NCBI RefSeq assembly: GCF_005887095.1
Contig: NZ_PNCI01000010.1
Coordinates: 62,001 to 126,000 of the forward strand
Source of the DNA: Pseudoalteromonas rubra
Lineage (GTDB): Bacteria > Pseudomonadota > Gammaproteobacteria > Enterobacterales > Alteromonadaceae
DNA: 64,000 nt
Reading direction: 5' to 3'
A program made the position numbers and the translations under genes. Of this stretch, positions 1 to 11,700 are shown in pieces (the first letter of the stretch is position 1; every line of letters begins with the position of its first letter). The notes beneath the pieces were generated by a model. That model was not told the origin of the DNA, did no database searches, and saw only the letters and a program-made list of their open reading frames with translations.

Positions 1-3000
1 AATTCTGATTATGGCGTCAGAGATCAGCAACTGGCACTGGATGGTTTGCACATCTCACAACGCCCTGCCAGCAGTGTGACGACTAAGTTTGATTTGGAAA
101 TCGAAGTTGCACTAAACGAGCAGGGCGTGGCGATAGAAATCACCTATGATACCGCCTTGTATCGTGCACAACGTGTCAGCGCTATTGCTAACCACTTAAA
201 CACCGTACTTGCGCAACTGGCAGCATTGACCCCAGCTGAGTTATTAGCCAAGCCTAATACGTTGAAACTACTGTCCGACACTGAGTGTCAGCAGCAACTG
301 GTTGACTGGAACAATACGGCGCTGGATTACTCACGCGAGCGCTGTGTGCACGAACTGTTTGAACAGCAAGCCAAAGCTACACCGGATGCTATTGCCCTGC
401 GCTTTGACGGGCGCACCATGAGTTATGACACGCTCAATACCAAAGCAAATCAGCTGGCGCATTATCTGCGCACTGAGCATGCGATTGGCCCGGACGCGTT
501 GGTTGGCTTGTGCACCGAGCGCTCATTTGAGATGGTGATTGGCATCTGGGGAATATTGAAGGCCGGTGGGGCTTATGTGCCGTTGGATCCTGAATTGCCA
601 TCAGGTCGGCTGAATTATTTAATTGAAGATGCCTGCGCCAATGTGGTGTTGAGTACACAAAGGGTGATTGAACAGGTGTCACTGGGCGATGCAGCAGTGA
701 TCTCACTGGATAGTTTCGATTTCGATGCTTTTGCGAGCGGCAATATCCCGGTTGGAGACGTCGGCCTGACAGCCAATCATCTTGCTTATGCCATTTATAC
801 TTCGGGTTCGACGGGTAAACCCAAGGGCGTGTTGCTGGAACATCAGGCGCTGCATAACCGCATCGACTGGATGGACAACGAATACGGGTGTGAGCCGCAG
901 GATAAAATCTTACAAAAAACGCCTTACAGTTTTGATGTCTCGGTATGGGAGTTTGTCTGGCCTATGCTCAAAGGGGCCGAGCTGGTGATTGCCAAACCCG
1001 GCGGTCACAAAGACCCCGCTTATCTGAGCGAGCTGATTGAGAAAACGGGTGTAACTAAACTGCACTTTGTGCCCTCGATGCTGGGTGTGATGCTGGAGCA
1101 TGGCGACTTGGCCAGGTGCGGCACTATCAAGCAGGTGTTCTGTAGTGGTGAGGCCCTGCAGGTAAGCCATGTAGAGCAGTTTAAATCACGACTGCCCGAG
1201 GCGCAGTTGCATAACCTCTATGGTCCGACGGAAGCGGCCATCGATGTCAGCTACTGGGATTGTACTTTGCCCCATGGCAGCAGCATTCCTATCGGTAAGC
1301 CCATCCAGAATATTCAGCTATATATACTTGATGACGCGCTTAATTTGTTGCCACAAGGCGCCTGCGGTGAATTACACATTGGCGGTGAGGGTTTAGCAAG
1401 GGGCTATCATAACCGCCCTGAGCTGACCGAAGAGCGCTTTATCGCCAATCCGTTTTATCCACAAAGCGCCAGCAAACGCCTGTATAAAACCGGCGACCTG
1501 GTGCGTTTTCGTGACGACGGCAACATTGAATATATGGGGCGGCTGGATCATCAGGTCAAGATCCGGGGGCAGCGCATCGAGTTGGGTGAAATCGAATACC
1601 ACATTGGTGAGCACGCACAGGTCGATTCAGCCCTGGTCCTGGCAATGAATGATGATAAAGGTAATCAGAGACTGGTTGCCTACGTTAAGCCGTCCAATGA
1701 ATTAATGGAAGGCACACAGCAGGCGCTGATTGCCTCTGTACAGGAACAGCTGGGTGAGTCGCTGGCCGATTATATGATCCCGGCAAATTTCGTATTGTTA
1801 AACGAGTGGCCACAAACGCCCAACGGTAAAATTGATCGTAAAGCGCTGCCGGTGCCGCAAAGTCTCGGGTATGAAGTGGCATATGTGGCCCCAGTCACTG
1901 AGCAGGAAAAGGTGTTGGCCGAGTTATGTGCTGAGCTGTTATCCCTTGAGCTTGCCGAAGTCAGCATGGCCGCTAACTTCTTTGAGTTAGGCGGGCATTC
2001 ACTGATGGTGATGGAGCTGGTCAGCCGGTTGAAAAAGCAAGGCTGGATTACCTCGGTACAGGCGCTGTTTAATGCCAGGGTGTTGGGCGAAATGGCCAAA
2101 ACCATCACGGATGGCTCACAGCATAGCAATCCTGAACTGCCAAAAAATGGTATCCCGGCGCAATGCGCGCGGATCACCCCAGACATGATAACGCTGGCCT
2201 CGGTGACACAGAGCGAGTTGGATTCGCTGTCACAGCGCGTTCCCGGCGGGGCAGCTAACATCGCGGATATCTATCCGCTGGCTCCTTTGCAGGAGAGTAT
2301 TTTCCTGGTTCATAGTGCGACGGAAAAAACCGACCCTTATGTGACCACCATCACGCTGGAGTTTGGCTGCAAGGATGAAATTGACCAGTTTGTCACACGC
2401 TTCAATCAGATCATTGCACGCTATGATGTGCTGCGTACACTGGTTGCGTGGCGCGAGCGTCAAGCCCCTTTACAGCTGGTATTACGCCATTGTGAATTGC
2501 TGCCAACCTGGTTGTCGTTCTCTGGTCAACAAGATGCCCGACAAAAACTCGATGCTTACGTTGCACAGGGCACACACCGAATGGATCTGGAGCTGGCGCC
2601 TTTGGTGCAACTGGAGCTGGCCCACGACCCCGTCACAGATAAATACTGTGGCGTGCTCAAAGAGCACCACATTTTGCTCGACCATATCTCAGTTGAAATG
2701 ATCATGACTGAGCTGGCAATGGATGAGCAAGCTTTTGCACAGCTGCCTGATGCCTTGCCTTATCGACAGTTTATCGCCCAGACGCTACACAATGCCGAGC
2801 AACTGGATAGTCGCAAATACTTTACCGATCAGCTGGGTGATATTGAGACGCCATGCCATCCGTTTGGACTGGACAGTACCCGTGCTGATGATTTGCACTG
2901 CAATGAATTACACCGTGAACTGAGTCAGCAACAATCTCAACAGATCCGCACCCAGATGCAACAGCGCGGTATGAGCCCGGCGGCATTTTTCCATCTGGCC

Positions 3001-6000
3001 TGGGCCATGGTGGTATCGGCCTGTAGTCAGAGCCGGGATGTGGTATTTGGTACAGTATTATCAGGCCGCATGAGCGCTCAGCAGGGCATAGAACAGATGA
3101 TGGGCATGATGATCAATACCCTGCCTCTGCGTGTTAATCTGGCAGACAAACCGGCAGCAGCGCTGTTACAGCAGGTCGATAAGTCTCTGCTCGGGTTAAT
3201 GCCTTACGAGCAGGCATCGCTGACTGAAGCGCAGGCATGCAGCGGTGTCAGCACACAAACACCGTTATTCAGCGCCATTTTCAATTATCGTCACTCCCGT
3301 CTGGCTGAAGCGTCAGCGCAAGGCGGCGCGCAGGCCACAGCCGCCAGAGAGCGCACTAACTATCCATTTAACTTATGTGTTGATGACTGGGGTGAGGGTT
3401 TTTCTTTTAACCTGCAGGTTGAGCGCTCTGTCGATATAAACGCAGTAGGTGAGTATGTGATGTGTGCCATCGATCAGTTGCTGCGTGCATTGCATGACGA
3501 GTCTGACACTCCGGTGGCAAAGCTCAGTGTTCTGAACCAGGCGCAACAAGATGCCCTGATGCAGGCGAATGTCGGCGAAGTGGTAAGTATAGATAGTGTA
3601 AGCAGCATTCAGGCTCGGTTTGAGCGCCAGGTGGCCAGAGTTGGCGAGCGCACCGCACTGGTATATCAGCAAGAGTCGCTGACTTATCGCGAATTGAATG
3701 CACGAGCCAATGCACTGGCACACTATCTGATTGATGCACACGACATCTGCCCGGATACCCTGGTAGGCTTGTGTGTGGGTCGCGGCGTTAACATGATTGT
3801 GGGCATACTGGCGATACTTAAAGCCGGTGGCGCGTATGTGCCGCTTGACCCAAATTATCCGCAGGAGCGTCTCGATTTTATCTGCCAGGATGCGAGCGTG
3901 GCACTGGTACTGAGTGAAGATCAGGTGGCTGATGGGTTAGCGATACAAAACACGCCTGTTGTCGACCTTAATCAGCTGACACTAAGCGGTTACAGCACCG
4001 ACAATGTGCAGCTGACAGCGCATACATCAGACAATCTGGCCTATGTCATTTACACCTCAGGCTCCACGGGCAAACCAAAAGGGGTGTTGCAAACCCACCG
4101 TAATGTGAGCCGCCTGTTTGATGTGACTCAGCCCGATTTTAACTTCAGTGAAGACGATTGCTGGTGTGTGTTCCACTCTTTTGCCTTCGATTTCAGTGTC
4201 TGGGAGATCTGGGGCGCCTTGTTGTTTGGCGGCAAACTGCTGATGCCGAGCCTGGATGAAGTCAAAGACAGTCAGTTGTTCGTTGAACTGTGTCAGCGCA
4301 ACGCTCTGACTATTCTTAACCAGACACCGAGTGCCTTTAAACAACTCACCGAATATCTGGTTACGGCCCGGCAGGCGCTGCCCTCATTGCGTAGCATCGT
4401 ATTTGGTGGGGAAGGGCTTACGCCAAGTCACGTTACCCAGTGGTGGATGCATTTTGCACAGCAGCCAACTGAGCTGATTAACATGTATGGGATCACAGAA
4501 ACCACAGTACATGTGACCTATAAACGCATTGAGCCAGGTGCGCAAATCAATATCGGCAGACCGCTGCGCGATCAGCATATTGTATTGCTGGACGACGCGT
4601 TAAAGCTGGTACCTAAAGGCTGTGCGGGCGAAATTTATGTCGGCGGGGCTGGCCTGGCACTGGGCTACCTGAACCGCGAAGCACTCAGTGCAGAACGTTT
4701 TATTGACAACCCATTCGACAGGGAGCGCTATCCCTGGCTTGGGGAGCGTTTGTATCGTGCTGGCGACCTGGCCCGTTATGACGAAAATGGCGAGTTACAT
4801 TATCTGGGTCGTCAGGATGACCAGGTTAAAATTCGCGGTCACCGTATTGAACTGGGCGAAGTTGAAAACCGTATCGCCGGGCTGGCTTTGGTTGACTCAG
4901 CTCTGGTGCTGGCTTTGCCCGCTATGGATGGCACGCTACAACTGGTTGCCTATGTCAAAAGGGCGCAGGACAGTGCTGATGAGCACTGGCTGAGCAATTT
5001 AAAAGAGGCGCTTGGCGAGCAGTTACCGGCATACATGCTACCGGGCGCTATCGTCACTGTGCAGCAGTGGCCGCTGACCGCCAATGGCAAGGTCGACAGG
5101 CGTGCCTTGCCTCCGCCAGATAGTGGACTGGCTCGGCAAGCGTATGTTGCTCCGCGTAATGATGCCGAGTACACCCTGGTTGGGATCTGGGCCGAGTTGC
5201 TCAAGCTTGAGCACGGTCAGGTTAGCGTCGAGGCGAATTTCTTTGAACTGGGTGGACATTCCTTACTGCTGATGAAGTTGCTTGCGGGGATCCGCGAGCA
5301 GCTCAACTGCGAGCTGAGCGTGAAGGATATCTTTGCTGCCACCACCATTGCGCAGCAAGCGCTGCGGGTCGCGCAGCAGGCTGATACTGAGGTGTTGCCT
5401 GCCATTGTTGCGCAACCTCGTGAGGCAAATGCCCACCTGCCGTTATCGTTTGCTCAGCAGCGTCTGTGGTTTATCGATAAACTCAATGGCAGTAGCGCCG
5501 AGTACAATATGCCGGTGGCGTTTGATGTTGATGGCGTATTAGACCTGGATGCGGCAGAAGCCGCGTTAAATCGCCTGATTGCCCGACATGAAGCGTTACG
5601 TACCGTGTATCTGGAGCAGGATGCCGAGCCTGTCCAGCTGATCCGCAGTGAGGCGCAGTTGACGCTGACCCTGCATGACTTAAGCGACCTGAATGAGCAC
5701 ACCAAAGCAGACCGCCTCAGTCAGTTGCTCAAAGAGGATGCGTTAACACCATTTAAGCTGAACAGTGACCTGATGCTGCGTGCTCAGTATATTCTGCTGA
5801 ACTATGCCGATCAGGGCGAGGCGCAGCGTGGTGTGCTGGCGTTTAATATGCACCATATTGCCTCGGATGGTTGGTCAGTTGAGCTGATGTCGAACGAGTT
5901 TATGGCGCTGTACGAAGCAGCCACTCAGGGCACTGTGGCTGCCTTATCGCCTTTAGCTATCCAGTATGCCGATTATGCCTTGTGGCAACGCGACTGGCTG

Positions 6001-8718
6001 AGTCAGGCACAAGGGGGAGCAAAAGCGCTGGAAACACAACTCAATTACTGGCGTGAGACACTGGCCGATGCGCCGGCGGTGCATGGTCTGCAACTGGATA
6101 AAGCACGGCCGGAAGAAAAAGCATTCAATGCCAATGGCTTCACCAGTTTATTGCCAGGCTCGTTGAGTCAGGGCCTCAAAGTGTTTGCAGAAGCAGCCCG
6201 GATCACACCATTTATGCTGGTACATAGTGCACTGGCCTATGTGTTGTCGCGGCACAGTAATCAGCAGGATATTGTGATTGGCACGCCGGTGGCGAATCGT
6301 GCCCAGCCAGAAGTGGCCGGTCTTATCGGATACTTTGCCAATACCCTGGTACTGCGTGTGAACACCCAGCATTCTAGCCTGGGTGACTATCTTGCTCATG
6401 TGAAAGACGCCCATATCGGTGCGCAATCGCATCAGGATGTGCCGTTTGAGCAGCTGGTTGATGCCTTACAGATCCCGCGTTCAACGGCTTACAGTCCGGT
6501 GTTCCAGGTTATGCTGACAACCAACTCTGAATTTGCCCTGGCAGAACAACCAGGGCAGGGACTGGCAGGTCTGACGTTTACCCCAAGGCTGCCACAGGCC
6601 TGTTCGACCAAGTTTGATATTGAAATTAATATCGATCTGGATGAGGCAGGACTGACCGTCAACTGGTTGTATGATTGTGCTCTGTTCACAGAGCAACACA
6701 TAGCAGCGCTGGATAAACATCTGCAAGGTGTGCTCAGATATCTGGCGCGGCTTACTCAGGCACAGCTAGCCAATCCGCTGGATACGCTCCCGCTGCTATC
6801 TGAGCAGGAACGTTATGAGCAGCTTCAGCAATGGAATGATACGGCGCGGGAATATGATCACACGCTGTGTGTCCACGAATTGTTTGAACAACAGGTTGCA
6901 AGGTTGCCCAATCAGACAGCCCTGCGTTTTGGCGCTCAGTCCATGAGTTATCGTGAACTCAATACCAGAGCGAACCAGCTTGCAGATTATCTGCGCTGTG
7001 AACACGGCGTTGGACCAGACACTCTGGTGGGGCTGTGTGTTGAACGCTCATTTGAAATGGTCATTGGGATCTGGGGCATTTTGAAAGCCGGCGGAGCTTA
7101 TGTGCCGCTGGATCCAGAGTTACCCAGCGCCAGGCTGAACTACCTGGTTGCCGATGCCAATGCCCGTGTAGTGCTCAGTACGCAAGAGGTCGCCGCACGT
7201 GTCATGCTGGGCGAGGCCTGCGTTATTGAGCTTGATGGCTTTAATTATCACGCCTACAGCGATGCCAATATTGCATCGAATGACATTGGTCTGAGCGCCC
7301 GAAATCTGGCCTATACCATTTACACCTCAGGCTCTACGGGTATGCCAAAAGGTGTGCTGCTTGAGCATCAGGCGCTGCATAACCGCATCGACTGGATGGA
7401 TAAGGAATACGGCTGCGGACCTGACGACAAAATATTGCAGAAAACGCCGTACAGCTTTGATGTGTCGGTATGGGAGTTTGTCTGGCCGATGCTCAAAGGT
7501 GCTGAGCTGGTGATTGCCAAGCCGGGCGGCCACAAAGACCCGGGCTACCTGAGCGACCTGATTGTAGAGACGGGCATCACCAAATTGCACTTTGTGCCGT
7601 CTATGCTGGGCGTCATGCTGGAGCATGGTGACCTGGGCCGCTGTACGTCAATCCAGCAGGTCTTCTGTAGTGGTGAAGCCTTGCAGATCAGCCATGTTGA
7701 GCAGTTCCAAAGCGTGCTGCCAGCGGCGCAGCTTCATAACCTCTATGGTCCAACTGAAGCGGCCATTGACGTCAGCTATTGGGATTGCGCACAACCACAT
7801 GGCAGTAGTGTACCCATTGGTCAGCCAATCCAGAATATCCAGCTATACATCCTTGATGAGGCGTTGAACCTGTTGCCACAAGGCGCCTGCGGCGAGTTAC
7901 ACATAGGCGGTGATGGTCTGGCACGCGGGTATCACAATCGCGCTGATCTGACTGAAGAACGCTTTATCGCCAACCCGTTTTACGATGACAGCCAGGCAGG
8001 CAGCAGTCAGCGCCTGTATAAAACCGGCGATCTGGTTCGTTACCGTGCTGATGGCATCATTGAATACATGGGGCGTATTGACCATCAGGTGAAGATCCGC
8101 GGGTTGCGCATTGAGCTTGGTGAGATTGAGTATCACATCGGCGAGCACTGCGAAGTGGACTCTGCTCTGGTGATGGCTTTGGATGACCAACAGGGTAATC
8201 AGCACCTGGTCGCCTATGTTAAACCGCACTCGCTGGGTACAGACGATACACAGCAAGCACTTATTGACTCTGTCAAAGCAAAACTGAGTGAGTCTCTTGC
8301 TGAGTATATGATCCCGGCCAGCTTTGTGCTGCTGGAAGAATGGCCACAAACGCCCAACGGCAAAATTGATCGTAAAGCCTTGCCAGCTCCGGAGCACGCC
8401 GGGCTCGGTGGTGAATACGTTGCGCCTGACAGCGACACCGAGCGGACCCTGGTGACTATCTGGTCGCAGGTACTTGGCTTGGATGAAGCGCACATCAGCA
8501 CGCAGGCGAGTTTCTTCTCACTGGGTGGTCAGTCTCTGCTGGTCGTCAAACTGATGAAAGAGATAGAGGCCAAGTTTGACTGCGCGCTGACCATCAAACA
8601 GTTATTTAAGTACACCTCGGTGGCTGAGCAAGCCGGGCAGATTGACGAACTGCTGGCCGCTAAAGCATTAAAAGCTAAGTTAGAACAATCAGATAATGTA
8701 GAAAGGATTGTGTTTTAA
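1..8718 (+). CDS. NRPS, three modules (Ser-Thr-Ser predicted), 5'-truncated by window
   Basis: The reading frame is open from base 1, so the true start lies upstream; a TTG at 46 is internal. Domain order: end of a condensation (C) domain, A-T, C, A-T, C, A-T. A-domain pocket residues read from the A3-A6 region: first A (FDVSVWE near 932) D-V-W-H-F-S-L-I-D, matching the serine code; second A (FDFSVWE near 4186) D-F-W-N-V-G-M-V-H, the threonine code; third A (near 7457) again serine. Carrier sites are LGGHS near 1990 and 5247 and LGGQS near 8521. The C domain after the first module has HHILLDH (near 2660) and an N-terminus like dual condensation/epimerization domains; the next C has ordinary HHIASDG (near 5850). 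The three-module chain passes to the next gene, whose ATG overlaps this stop by one base. There is no thioesterase. Domain types are solid; substrates are my manual reading. Confidence 0.95.
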   Translation, partial: NSDYGVRDQQLALDGLHISQRPASSVTTKFDLEIEVALNEQGVAIEITYDTALYRAQRVSAIANHLNTVLAQLAALTPAELLAKPNTLKLLSDTECQQQLVDWNNTALDYSRERCVHELFEQQAKATPDAIALRFDGRTMSYDTLNTKANQLAHYLRTEHAIGPDALVGLCTERSFEMVIGIWGILKAGGAYVPLDPELPSGRLNYLIEDACANVVLSTQRVIEQVSLGDAAVISLDSFDFDAFASGNIPVGDVGLTANHLAYAIYTSGSTGKPKGVLLEHQALHNRIDWMDNEYGCEPQDKILQKTPYSFDVSVWEFVWPMLKGAELVIAKPGGHKDPAYLSELIEKTGVTKLHFVPSMLGVMLEHGDLARCGTIKQVFCSGEALQVSHVEQFKSRLPEAQLHNLYGPTEAAIDVSYWDCTLPHGSSIPIGKPIQNIQLYILDDALNLLPQGACGELHIGGEGLARGYHNRPELTEERFIANPFYPQSASKRLYKTGDLVRFRDDGNIEYMGRLDHQVKIRGQRIELGEIEYHIGEHAQVDSALVLAMNDDKGNQRLVAYVKPSNELMEGTQQALIASVQEQLGESLADYMIPANFVLLNEWPQTPNGKIDRKALPVPQSLGYEVAYVAPVTEQEKVLAELCAELLSLELAEVSMAANFFELGGHSLMVMELVSRLKKQGWITSVQALFNARVLGEMAKTITDGSQHSNPELPKNGIPAQCARITPDMITLASVTQSELDSLSQRVPGGAANIADIYPLAPLQESIFLVHSATEKTDPYVTTITLEFGCKDEIDQFVTRFNQIIARYDVLRTLVAWRERQAPLQLVLRHCELLPTWLSFSGQQDARQKLDAYVAQGTHRMDLELAPLVQLELAHDPVTDKYCGVLKEHHILLDHISVEMIMTELAMDEQAFAQLPDALPYRQFIAQTLHNAEQLDSRKYFTDQLGDIETPCHPFGLDSTRADDLHCNELHRELSQQQSQQIRTQMQQRGMSPAAFFHLAWAMVVSACSQSRDVVFGTVLSGRMSAQQGIEQMMGMMINTLPLRVNLADKPAAALLQQVDKSLLGLMPYEQASLTEAQACSGVSTQTPLFSAIFNYRHSRLAEASAQGGAQATAARERTNYPFNLCVDDWGEGFSFNLQVERSVDINAVGEYVMCAIDQLLRALHDESDTPVAKLSVLNQAQQDALMQANVGEVVSIDSVSSIQARFERQVARVGERTALVYQQESLTYRELNARANALAHYLIDAHDICPDTLVGLCVGRGVNMIVGILAILKAGGAYVPLDPNYPQERLDFICQDASVALVLSEDQVADGLAIQNTPVVDLNQLTLSGYSTDNVQLTAHTSDNLAYVIYTSGSTGKPKGVLQTHRNVSRLFDVTQPDFNFSEDDCWCVFHSFAFDFSVWEIWGALLFGGKLLMPSLDEVKDSQLFVELCQRNALTILNQTPSAFKQLTEYLVTARQALPSLRSIVFGGEGLTPSHVTQWWMHFAQQPTELINMYGITETTVHVTYKRIEPGAQINIGRPLRDQHIVLLDDALKLVPKGCAGEIYVGGAGLALGYLNREALSAERFIDNPFDRERYPWLGERLYRAGDLARYDENGELHYLGRQDDQVKIRGHRIELGEVENRIAGLALVDSALVLALPAMDGTLQLVAYVKRAQDSADEHWLSNLKEALGEQLPAYMLPGAIVTVQQWPLTANGKVDRRALPPPDSGLARQAYVAPRNDAEYTLVGIWAELLKLEHGQVSVEANFFELGGHSLLLMKLLAGIREQLNCELSVKDIFAATTIAQQALRVAQQADTEVLPAIVAQPREANAHLPLSFAQQRLWFIDKLNGSSAEYNMPVAFDVDGVLDLDAAEAALNRLIARHEALRTVYLEQDAEPVQLIRSEAQLTLTLHDLSDLNEHTKADRLSQLLKEDALTPFKLNSDLMLRAQYILLNYADQGEAQRGVLAFNMHHIASDGWSVELMSNEFMALYEAATQGTVAALSPLAIQYADYALWQRDWLSQAQGGAKALETQLNYWRETLADAPAVHGLQLDKARPEEKAFNANGFTSLLPGSLSQGLKVFAEAARITPFMLVHSALAYVLSRHSNQQDIVIGTPVANRAQPEVAGLIGYFANTLVLRVNTQHSSLGDYLAHVKDAHIGAQSHQDVPFEQLVDALQIPRSTAYSPVFQVMLTTNSEFALAEQPGQGLAGLTFTPRLPQACSTKFDIEINIDLDEAGLTVNWLYDCALFTEQHIAALDKHLQGVLRYLARLTQAQLANPLDTLPLLSEQERYEQLQQWNDTAREYDHTLCVHELFEQQVARLPNQTALRFGAQSMSYRELNTRANQLADYLRCEHGVGPDTLVGLCVERSFEMVIGIWGILKAGGAYVPLDPELPSARLNYLVADANARVVLSTQEVAARVMLGEACVIELDGFNYHAYSDANIASNDIGLSARNLAYTIYTSGSTGMPKGVLLEHQALHNRIDWMDKEYGCGPDDKILQKTPYSFDVSVWEFVWPMLKGAELVIAKPGGHKDPGYLSDLIVETGITKLHFVPSMLGVMLEHGDLGRCTSIQQVFCSGEALQISHVEQFQSVLPAAQLHNLYGPTEAAIDVSYWDCAQPHGSSVPIGQPIQNIQLYILDEALNLLPQGACGELHIGGDGLARGYHNRADLTEERFIANPFYDDSQAGSSQRLYKTGDLVRYRADGIIEYMGRIDHQVKIRGLRIELGEIEYHIGEHCEVDSALVMALDDQQGNQHLVAYVKPHSLGTDDTQQALIDSVKAKLSESLAEYMIPASFVLLEEWPQTPNGKIDRKALPAPEHAGLGGEYVAPDSDTERTLVTIWSQVLGLDEAHISTQASFFSLGGQSLLVVKLMKEIEAKFDCALTIKQLFKYTSVAEQAGQIDELLAAKALKAKLEQSDNVERIVF

Positions 8719-11700
8719 TGAAACCGCAACAGTTAGTTAGTCTGCTTCAGGACAAGTTGATTTTGGTGAGTGTCTCTGACGGGTCGCTCGTAGTCGAAGC
8801 TGAAAAGGGCGCAGTCACCGCAGAGATAGCGCAGCTGATCAGAGAGAATAAAACACAATTGCTGGCTTATTTGAGTGACAGCGAAGCACAACCTAAGCGC
8901 CAGGCCGTTACGCCGCGTACTGAACAATATCAGACCTTAGCACCGTTGTCGTTTTCACAGCGCCGCTTATGGTTTATCGACCAGCTGCAACAGGGCTCGG
9001 CACAATATAATATGCCAGCCCTGATGACGGTTACCGGAGAGCTGGATCTGGCGGTGGCCGAGCGTGCCTGTCAGGCCATTATCCGCCGTCATGAAATACT
9101 GCGCACAGTGGTGGTTGATGGTGAAAACGGCGCCCGGCAGCATATTCGTGACGAGGTGACGTTTGCTATCGCCCACAGCGATTTGACCACATTGGAAGCA
9201 AGTGCCCGTTCGACGCAGCTTGACACCCTGATTGATGAGGAACTGAATACCCCGTTTGATTTGACTCAGGATGTGATGATGCGGGCCCGTTATATTTTGC
9301 TGGCTCATCCCGATACTGCTCAGCAAGAAGGGGTGTTGCTGTTCAATATGCATCATATAGCCTCCGATGGCTGGTCGATTGAACTACTCAGCCAGGAGTT
9401 TCTGACTTTATATCGCGCCTTTGCCCAGAATGCAGCCAATCCATTACCTGAGCTGACTATCCAGTACGCAGACTATGCGCTGTGGCAGCAAACCTGGTTA
9501 CAGGAAAATGTACTGGAAACTCAGCTGGCATACTGGCATGAAACCCTGGCCGGTGCCCCGTCTGTACACAGTCTGCCCCTAAAACAGCCTCGTCCGGAAG
9601 AAAAGCAAAGTGCTGCGGGGTGTCAGAGCTTCAGTCTGGACAGCACACTTAGTCAGCAGCTGAGTGCTGTTGCGCAGCGCCACCAAATGTCGCCCTTTAT
9701 GCTGGTGCACAGTGCGTTGAGTTGGGTGCTGGCGCAGCACAGCAATCAGCAGGATATCCTGATTGGTACGCCGGTTGCCAACCGAATGCAAAGTGAGCTG
9801 GAGCCGCTGATCGGTTTTTTCGTCAATAACCTGGTGCTCAGAACTCAGACCAGGCATGCCACACTGGGAGACTATTTCGCCCATGTACGCGATGTGCATC
9901 GCAATGCGCAGGCCAATCAGGATGTACCGTTTGAGCAACTGGTAGAGCGCTTAAATGTAGAGCGCAGCCTGTCGTACGATCCGCTGTTTCAGATCATGTT
10001 GTCCATGGACAGCGAGTTTGGTGTCAGCGCTCAGGCCGATGCTGGACTGGACGGACTGCGCTTTGCGCAATATGAGCGCGAGATAGTGTCGCTGAAGTAC
10101 GACATAGATATCGATATTACGCCACAGGATGAAGGCTACACACTGCGCTGGACCTATGATCTGGCACTGTTTGAAGACCATTATATTGAAACCCTGAATC
10201 GTCACCTTATCCGCGCACTGCAACTGTTCAGCGACCGAGCTGCCAGCACTGCACTTGCTCAGTTGACCCTGATGGATAAGCAGGAGCAACAGGCACATCT
10301 TGCACAACTGTGTGGGCCGGGCGTGCCCCTGCCGTCTACTCCGGTACATCAGCTGATAGAAACACGCGCCGCACAAAGCAACGCGCGTATTGCCGTCAAA
10401 AGCCATGAGGGCACACTGAATTATCAGCAATTGAACGAACGCGCCAACCAGCTGGCCCATTATTTACGCGCCGAGCATCAGGTCGGCCCGGATACCCTGG
10501 TTGGCCTGTGTATCGGCCGCTCGCTGGAGATGATGGTGGCCGTGCTGGCTATCTTAAAAGCAGGTGGAGCCTATGTGCCGCTGGACCCGGATTACCCGCA
10601 GGAGCGTCTGGCGTATATGGTTGAAGACACCGGCCTGTCTGTGGTGCTGACCCAGCAAAAAGTGGCTGCCATGCTGAGCGATTTTAACGTCACACCAGTG
10701 CTGCTGGATGATGCCAGCCAGTTCGCAGGCTACCCAATCAGCAACCCAGATGTGGCCCTGACCCCAGATAATCTGGCCTATGTGATGTACACCTCGGGCT
10801 CAACAGGTAATCCCAAGGGCGTGATGATAAGTCATCACAATCTCATCAACTTTGCCGCTAACTGCGAGCAGCGCTATGAAATCACCGAAGCGGACAACGT
10901 GTTGCAATTCTCTACTATGAACTTCGATATTTTTGTCGAAGAGTGGCTGGCGACTTTGACTCAGGGTGCCACTTTGGTGCTGCGCGACGAGGATGTGTCG
11001 CTGAGCCGCGAGGCCTTTATCGCCTTCTGCGACAGCCATGCCATCAGCGTGGCCAGCTTACCCACGGCGTTCTGGCATATGCTGGCGCTGAGCGAAGCAG
11101 AGCTTGAGTCTCTGGCATTGCGACTGGTGATTGTCGGCGGTGAAGCGCTGGATAAACAATCGGTGGCCGCGCTTAAACCAGGCTTTGTGCTGCTTAATAC
11201 CTATGGTCCGACGGAGACCACGGTCACCGCATCGGGCTATGCCATCAGCGGTGGCTACGATGAGCCCCGCGCGGTGCCCATCGGCCGCGCCAACGTCAAT
11301 ACTGCGACTTTGGTGCTCAGTGAGCAGCTGACCTTATGCCCGCCGGGCGTAGTGGGTGAGCTGTATGTCAGTGGTCAGTGTCTGGCCAGCGGCTATCTGC
11401 ATCAACCGGCACTGACCGCCGAGCGCTTCATTGATAACCCGTATTGTGACCCGGCTAATCCTGCACTCAGCGCCCGTTTATACAAAACCGGCGACCTGGT
11501 GCGCATGGGCGCAGACGGCGAAATTGAGTTTGTCGGGCGCAGCGACGATCAGGTCAAGATCCGTGGTTTCCGGGTCGAACTGGGTGAGATAGAAACCCAG
11601 CTGATGAGCCAAGAGCAGGTCGAGTCGGCGGTGGTACTGGCCGAATCAGGCGCTCTTGATGGTACGAACAGAGGCGGCAAGATGCTGCGCGCTTTTGTGA

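Noticed and set aside
46..48. TTG at 46 as the start of the first NRPS
   Set aside because: The frame is open and C-domain-like upstream to base 1; the gene is truncated by the window.
1770..2261. Antisense frames of 60-230 codons inside all three NRPS genes
   Set aside because: They lie opposite strongly supported domains and repeat at equivalent places in duplicated modules, so they are coding shadows.
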